From NCBI GenBank assembly GCA_036259475.1, contig DATABS010000094.1, forward strand, positions 1 to 64,000: 64,000 nucleotides of DNA, read 5' to 3'. Made by a program: the position numbers and the translations under genes. Positions 59,839 through 64,000 of the stretch are shown one piece after another. The notes under the pieces were generated by a model. It made no database searches, was not told the origin of the DNA, and was given only the letters and a program-made list of their open reading frames with translations. The number at the start of each line of letters is the position of its first letter. Position 1 is the first letter of the stretch. This DNA is from ZC4RG17 sp036259475. GTDB taxonomy: Bacteria > Actinomycetota > Acidimicrobiia > Spongiisociales > ZC4RG35.

Positions 59839-61488
59839 GTGATCGATTTCCAGACTCACCCGGACGATTATCGACACTGGAGGCTCCAGGTGGTGGGTCG
59901 AGTCGCTTACCTGAACATGGCGGTCGATGCGAACGCCGGGCTCCACCCGGGCTACGAGCTGAAGCTCAATTCCTACGACCTCGGAGTGGACATCGAACTG
60001 GCCGACGCCGTCCAGCGACTGCGCTTCGAGCACCCCGCGGTCGGCGCAGTGGTGATCGGATCGCAACTCGACCGGGTGTTTTGCGCCGGTGCCAACATCG
60101 GGATGCTGGCTGGCGCCGCTCATGCGCTAAAGGTCAATTTCTGCAAGTTCACCAACGAGACCCGAACTGCCATCGAAGACGCCACTGCCAACTCCGCGCA
60201 GCGCTATATCGCCGCCGTCAACGGCAACGCCGCCGGAGGTGGTTACGAACTGGCGTTGGCCACCGACCACATCATGTTGGTGGACGATCGCAGTGCATCG
60301 GTGTCCCTTCCGGAGGTGCCGCTGCTCGGCGTGCTTCCCGGCACCGGTGGCCTCACCCGCCTGACGGACAAGCGCCACGTCCGTCGCGATAGGGCCGACA
60401 TCTTCTGCACGCTCGAAGAGGGCATCAAAGGATCCAAGGCCCTCGAGTGGGGGCTGGTCGACGAGCTGGTGCCGGCGCCCTCCTTCGCCGAGGTGGTGGC
60501 AGACAGGGCCTTCACCTTCGCCGAGGAAAGCCCCCGTCCAGTGGTCGCTGAGGCAGTCAGCTTGACGCCACTCGAACGCGACATCGCCGACGACGCCGTC
60601 ATCTACTCCTCAGTCAGCTGCGAGATCGATCGTTCCCGGCGGACGGCATCGATCGTCCTGCGGGGGCCGACCGAGACGCCGCCCGTCGACGGGGATGAGG
60701 CGGTTGGACGAGGGGCCGAATTCTGGCCACTTCGACTGGCGAGGGAACTCGACGACCTCATCCTGCATCTGCGCGTCAACGAACTCGAGATCGGAACCCT
60801 GCTCCTTCGGTCAGAAGGTGACCTCGACGTCGTGCTCGCCCACGACGCCTTCTCCCTCCAAAATATCGACCACTGGTTCGTCAACGAGGTGACGTTGCAC
60901 TGGGCCAGAGTCCTGCGGCGCCTCGACATGACGTCGCGGACGATCATTGCGTTGGTCGAGCCGGGCAGCTGTTTCGGCGGCATGCTCGCCGATCTCACCC
61001 TGGCGGCCGATCGCTCCTACATGCTGGAGGGCTCGTGGTCGGGTGAAGGCGGCGCCACGGCGAACCTGGCCTTCACCGAGACGAGCCGAGGGCGCCTTCC
61101 CATGGCCAACGGGCTCTCCCGCCTCGCCACCCGCTTCTGGGGCAACGATGAAGGGCTCGACCGGGCCGAGGCGGCGATCGGTGAGAAACTCGACGCCGTC
61201 GCCGCCGCCGAGGCGGGTTTGGTGACCGACATCATGGACGACCTCGATTGGGACGACGAGCTGCGCATGCTGATCGAGGAGCGCGCCGCCTTCTCTCCCG
61301 ACGGCCTCACCGGACTCGAGGCGAACCTGCGTTTCGTAGGCCCCGAGACGATGGACACGAAGATATTCGGCCGCCTCACAGCATGGCAGAACTGGGTGTT
61401 CCAGCGACCCAACGCATCTGGAGAGTCCGGGGCCCTGCGTCGCTACGGAACCGGAATCCGGCCGGAGTTCGACCCGAGGAGAGTCTGA
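59839..61488 (+). CDS. boxC: Benzoyl-CoA-dihydrodiol lyase (2,3-epoxybenzoyl-CoA dihydrolase)
   Basis: 549 aa from GTG 59839. Opens the ring of 2,3-epoxybenzoyl-CoA in aerobic benzoate degradation, giving 3,4-dehydroadipyl-CoA semialdehyde and formate. It has two enoyl-CoA-hydratase-like halves: the first has IGSQLDRVFCAGANIGMLAG and NGNAAGGGYELALATDHIML, the second has VEPGSCFGGMLADLTLAADR and PMANGLSRLATRFWG. Length and layout match BoxC. Its stop overlaps the boxB start (TGATG). The formate released could enter folate metabolism through Fhs encoded at 43.6 kb. Confidence 0.95.
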   Translation: MIDFQTHPDDYRHWRLQVVGRVAYLNMAVDANAGLHPGYELKLNSYDLGVDIELADAVQRLRFEHPAVGAVVIGSQLDRVFCAGANIGMLAGAAHALKVNFCKFTNETRTAIEDATANSAQRYIAAVNGNAAGGGYELALATDHIMLVDDRSASVSLPEVPLLGVLPGTGGLTRLTDKRHVRRDRADIFCTLEEGIKGSKALEWGLVDELVPAPSFAEVVADRAFTFAEESPRPVVAEAVSLTPLERDIADDAVIYSSVSCEIDRSRRTASIVLRGPTETPPVDGDEAVGRGAEFWPLRLARELDDLILHLRVNELEIGTLLLRSEGDLDVVLAHDAFSLQNIDHWFVNEVTLHWARVLRRLDMTSRTIIALVEPGSCFGGMLADLTLAADRSYMLEGSWSGEGGATANLAFTETSRGRLPMANGLSRLATRFWGNDEGLDRAEAAIGEKLDAVAAAEAGLVTDIMDDLDWDDELRMLIEERAAFSPDGLTGLEANLRFVGPETMDTKIFGRLTAWQNWVFQRPNASGESGALRRYGTGIRPEFDPRRV

Positions 61489-62930
61489 TGGCGTGGCAAG
61501 ATGTGGACTATGCGGCGTTGATCCCCAACAACGTCGGGCTGGGCGAGGACCCCAAGCTGCAGCGGGCTCTCGAAGCGTGGCATCCCGGCTACATCGACTG
61601 GTGGATGTCGATGGGCCCGGAAGGGTTCCAGATGAACGACGTCTACCTCCGGACCGCCGTCAGCGTCGAGAAGGAAGGGTGGGCGAAGTTCGACTTCGTC
61701 AAGATGCCGGAGTACCGATGGGGGATACTGCTCGCCCCCGAGGTCGAGGACCGGCGCATCCCCTGTGGGGAGCACGTCGGAGAGCCGGTCTGGCAGGAGG
61801 TGCCGGGCGAATACCGTTCGATGCTGCGCCGCTTGATCGTCATCCAGGGTGACACCGAGCCGGCCTCCGTAGAACAGCAACGCCACCTGGGAAGCACTGC
61901 TCCCTCCCTCTACGACATGCGCAACCTGTTCCAGGTGAACGTCGAGGAGGGCCGTCACCTGTGGGCGATGGTCTACCTGCTCCACAAGTACTTCGGCCGC
62001 GACGGGAGGGCCGAAGCCGACGATCTGCTGCGGCGTCAATCCGGTAGCGAAGAACAGCCCCGCATGCTCGGTGCCTTCAACGAGGAGACTCCCGACTGGC
62101 TCTCGTTCTTCATGTTCACCTACTTCACCGACCGGGACGGCAAGATGCAGCTCGAAGCTCTCGCCCAATCGGGCTTCGACCCGTTGTCGCGCACGTGCCG
62201 TTTCATGCTGGCCGAGGAAGCCCACCACATGTTCGTGGGCTACACGGGCGTCAAGCGGATCGTGGAGGCGACTTCCCGGGCCATGGCCGAGGCCGGGATA
62301 GACGATCCATATGACACCGAGCCGATCCGCGCTCTCGGAGTGATCGACCTCCCGACCATCCAACGCAAGACCAACCTGCACTATTCGCTCACCCTCGACC
62401 TCTTCGGCTCCGAGGAGTCGACCAACGCCGCCAACTTCTTCAACGCCGGGGTGAAGGGGCGCTTCCACGAGCACCGAATCGACGACGACCATCAGCTGCG
62501 GGATTCGACCTACCCGGTGGCCAAGCTGGTGGATGGAGAGCTTCGCTCTGTCGAGGTTCCCGCCCTCAACGCCCTCAACGCCCGCTTGCGCGACGACTTC
62601 ATGGACGATTGCCTCGGTGGCATCGCGCGCTGGAACCGCGCCATCGCCGACCTCGGTATCGAATTCGAGATCACGCTGCCCCACGTCGCCTTCAATCGGA
62701 TGATCGGTGAGTTGGCTGATCTGCATGTCTCACCCGACGGCCGGGTGTTGAGCGGCGAAGAGTTCACCGCCTCGCGGGACAACTGGCTGCCGACTGCCGA
62801 TGATCGGGCTTTCATCGAGAGCCTGATGCAGCCTCATTTCGAGCCGGGTAAGTTCGCTCCATGGATCGCCCCGCCGAGCCGTGGGATCAACAACCAGCCG
62901 ACCGATTACGAGTACGTGAAGCTCCCTTGA
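61488..62930 (+). CDS. boxB: Benzoyl-CoA 2,3-epoxidase, oxygenase component
   Basis: 480 aa from ATG 61488, with GAGGAGAG upstream. A di-iron oxygenase that epoxidises benzoyl-CoA. Iron ligands are visible in VNVEEGRHLWAM (ExxH) and FMLAEEAHHMFVG (ExxH). Start MAWQDVDYAALIPNNVGLGE and length are typical of BoxB. The reductase partner boxA is not in the window; it may lie to the right or elsewhere. Confidence 0.96.
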   Translation: MAWQDVDYAALIPNNVGLGEDPKLQRALEAWHPGYIDWWMSMGPEGFQMNDVYLRTAVSVEKEGWAKFDFVKMPEYRWGILLAPEVEDRRIPCGEHVGEPVWQEVPGEYRSMLRRLIVIQGDTEPASVEQQRHLGSTAPSLYDMRNLFQVNVEEGRHLWAMVYLLHKYFGRDGRAEADDLLRRQSGSEEQPRMLGAFNEETPDWLSFFMFTYFTDRDGKMQLEALAQSGFDPLSRTCRFMLAEEAHHMFVGYTGVKRIVEATSRAMAEAGIDDPYDTEPIRALGVIDLPTIQRKTNLHYSLTLDLFGSEESTNAANFFNAGVKGRFHEHRIDDDHQLRDSTYPVAKLVDGELRSVEVPALNALNARLRDDFMDDCLGGIARWNRAIADLGIEFEITLPHVAFNRMIGELADLHVSPDGRVLSGEEFTASRDNWLPTADDRAFIESLMQPHFEPGKFAPWIAPPSRGINNQPTDYEYVKLP

Positions 62931-64000
62931 CCACCTCCTCCGCAACGAAGGTCGTCATCGTTGGCGGGGGGCCGGCCGGGACTTTGCTCTCCCACATCCT
63001 CGACAGCCACGGCATCGACAACGTCGTCCTCGAGTTGCGAAGCCGGGATTACGTTCTCGGCAGGATCCGGGCCGGAGTGATCGAGCAGGGCAGCGCCGAC
63101 CTGCTCCGCAAATACGGTGTCGCGAACAGGATGGATCACGAAGGCTTTTCCCACGAGGGGGTGAACCTGGCCTGGGCGGGACGCCTCTTCCGCGTCGACT
63201 TCGTCGGTTTGACCGGGTCCCTGGTCACGATCTACGGGCAGACACAGATCCAAAGGGACCTCTACGAGGCCCGGGACGCCGCCGACGCCACCGTGGTGTT
63301 CGAGGCCGAGAACGTCACCCTCCACGATCTCGACACCAACCGGCCCTCCGTGACATACGAGGTGAGAGGAGAGCGCCAGACCGTCCAATGCGAGTTCGTC
63401 GCCGGTTGTGACGGAACCCACGGCACGTCGAGTTCTTACATCCCCGCCGAGCTGGTCAAGACTTATGAGAACGTCTATCCGTTCGGCTGGCTCGGGATCC
63501 TGTCAGAGACGCCTCCCATCAACGATGAACTGATCTACGCCAACCATCCTCGCGGTTTCGCCCTCTGCTCGATGCGCGACCCTCTCCTGAGCCGCTATTA
63601 CATCCAGTGCCCCCTCGACACGGACCTGGAGGCGTGGCCCGACGACCGTTTCTGGGAAGAGCTGGGGAAGCGTCTCCCGGCGCAGGTGGCCGAGACGCTC
63701 GTGACGGGGCCTTCGATCGACAAGTCCGTCACCCCGCTGGCGAGCGTGGTGAGAGAGCCGATGCAGCACGGGAAGCTGTTCCTGGCGGGTGACGCCGCTC
63801 ATGTGGTGCCACCCACCGGTGCCAAGGGGCTCAACCTGGCGATCTCGGACATCTATCACCTGTCTGCCGCCCTGATCGAGTACTACGAGAGCGGATCCAT
63901 GGCCGCGCTGGACTGCTACACGGAACGTGCACTGACGCGCGTCTGGAAGGCGGTGCGCTTCTCGTGGTGGATGACCAACCTCATGCATCAGTTCCCCGGC
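62927..64000 (+). CDS. pobA: 4-hydroxybenzoate 3-monooxygenase, partial (runs off right edge)
   Basis: 358 codons are visible, from a TTG start overlapping the boxB stop (TTGA); the C-terminal ~35 residues lie outside. An FAD monooxygenase making protocatechuate from 4-hydroxybenzoate with NADPH. FAD motif VVIVGGGPAGTLLSHILDSH, the RIRAGVIEQGSADLL segment, the DG motif in GCDGTHGTS and the second FAD motif FLAGDAAHVVPPTGAKGLNL. Co-translation with boxCB groups 4-hydroxybenzoate and benzoate degradation under one operon. Confidence 0.94.
   Translation, partial: MTTSSATKVVIVGGGPAGTLLSHILDSHGIDNVVLELRSRDYVLGRIRAGVIEQGSADLLRKYGVANRMDHEGFSHEGVNLAWAGRLFRVDFVGLTGSLVTIYGQTQIQRDLYEARDAADATVVFEAENVTLHDLDTNRPSVTYEVRGERQTVQCEFVAGCDGTHGTSSSYIPAELVKTYENVYPFGWLGILSETPPINDELIYANHPRGFALCSMRDPLLSRYYIQCPLDTDLEAWPDDRFWEELGKRLPAQVAETLVTGPSIDKSVTPLASVVREPMQHGKLFLAGDAAHVVPPTGAKGLNLAISDIYHLSAALIEYYESGSMAALDCYTERALTRVWKAVRFSWWMTNLMHQFPG

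Overview
The window is GC-rich, densely coded DNA from an actinobacterium, most plausibly class Acidimicrobiia (inference). It encodes a WhiB regulator, a bacterial proteasome activator (Bpa) with a C-terminal GLYL tail, a CofC-type coenzyme F420 enzyme, an actinobacterial succinate dehydrogenase, and secreted proteins with S-layer-like repeats of the form ITRGCNPP..FCP..V.RG.MAAFL. Many starts are GTG or TTG, and operon partners often overlap by 4 bp (ATGA/GTGA).

Layout. 0-4 kb: a truncated TadG-like secreted protein running off the left edge, a membrane protein resembling a sensor kinase without its kinase domain, and a collagen-like surface protein. 4-8 kb: sdhCAB, read leftward, divergent from whiB across a perfect 16-bp palindrome. 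8-11.9 kb: two tiny DUF1059-like genes, a SARP-type regulator, bpa, a cupredoxin lipoprotein, a small HTH protein and a possible two-repeat Sm-like protein. 11.9-18.7 kb: a Tad (type IVc) pilus operon (SAF/CpaB-like, TadZ, TadA, TadB, TadC, Flp-like pilin, two TadE-like, one TadG-like, one exported protein). 19 kb: tRNA-Gln and tRNA-Glu. 19.9-28.7 kb: a Rieske-reductase fusion, folE, a divergent SDR, a MalK/MsiK-type ATPase, hydrolases, cofC, a thioesterase and serA.

28.7-34.6 kb is the most interesting block. A cobalamin riboswitch precedes five leftward genes: a secreted alpha/alpha-toroid protein with two S-layer-like repeats, a secreted beta-type protein with a Thr-rich stalk and C-terminal membrane anchor, and an ECF transporter (T, fused A-A', S). 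The first two resemble the two halves of animal transcobalamin/intrinsic factor. I propose a split, surface-tethered B12-capture system feeding an ECF importer.

34.6-47.6 kb: pgpA, an S9 peptidase, ilvE, a hotdog thioesterase, a GcvT-like protein with an FAD oxidoreductase, a fused ferredoxin-NADP reductase-like flavoprotein, fhs, an FAH-family enzyme and gltX. 47.7-48.2 kb: tRNA-Glu(TTC) followed by degenerate tandem copies of its 3' part, then a frameshifted STAS gene. 48.2-59.1 kb: TetR/DUF4389 pair, DsbB-like/TlpA-like pair, rpiB, murA with the active-site Cys replaced by Asp, a SpoIID-like protein, NifU-like, meaB, ppdK and a CBS-BON protein. 59.2-64 kb: an aromatic-degradation operon (TetR, boxC, boxB, pobA running off the right edge), in which the same operator-like inverted repeat occurs before both the TetR gene and boxC.
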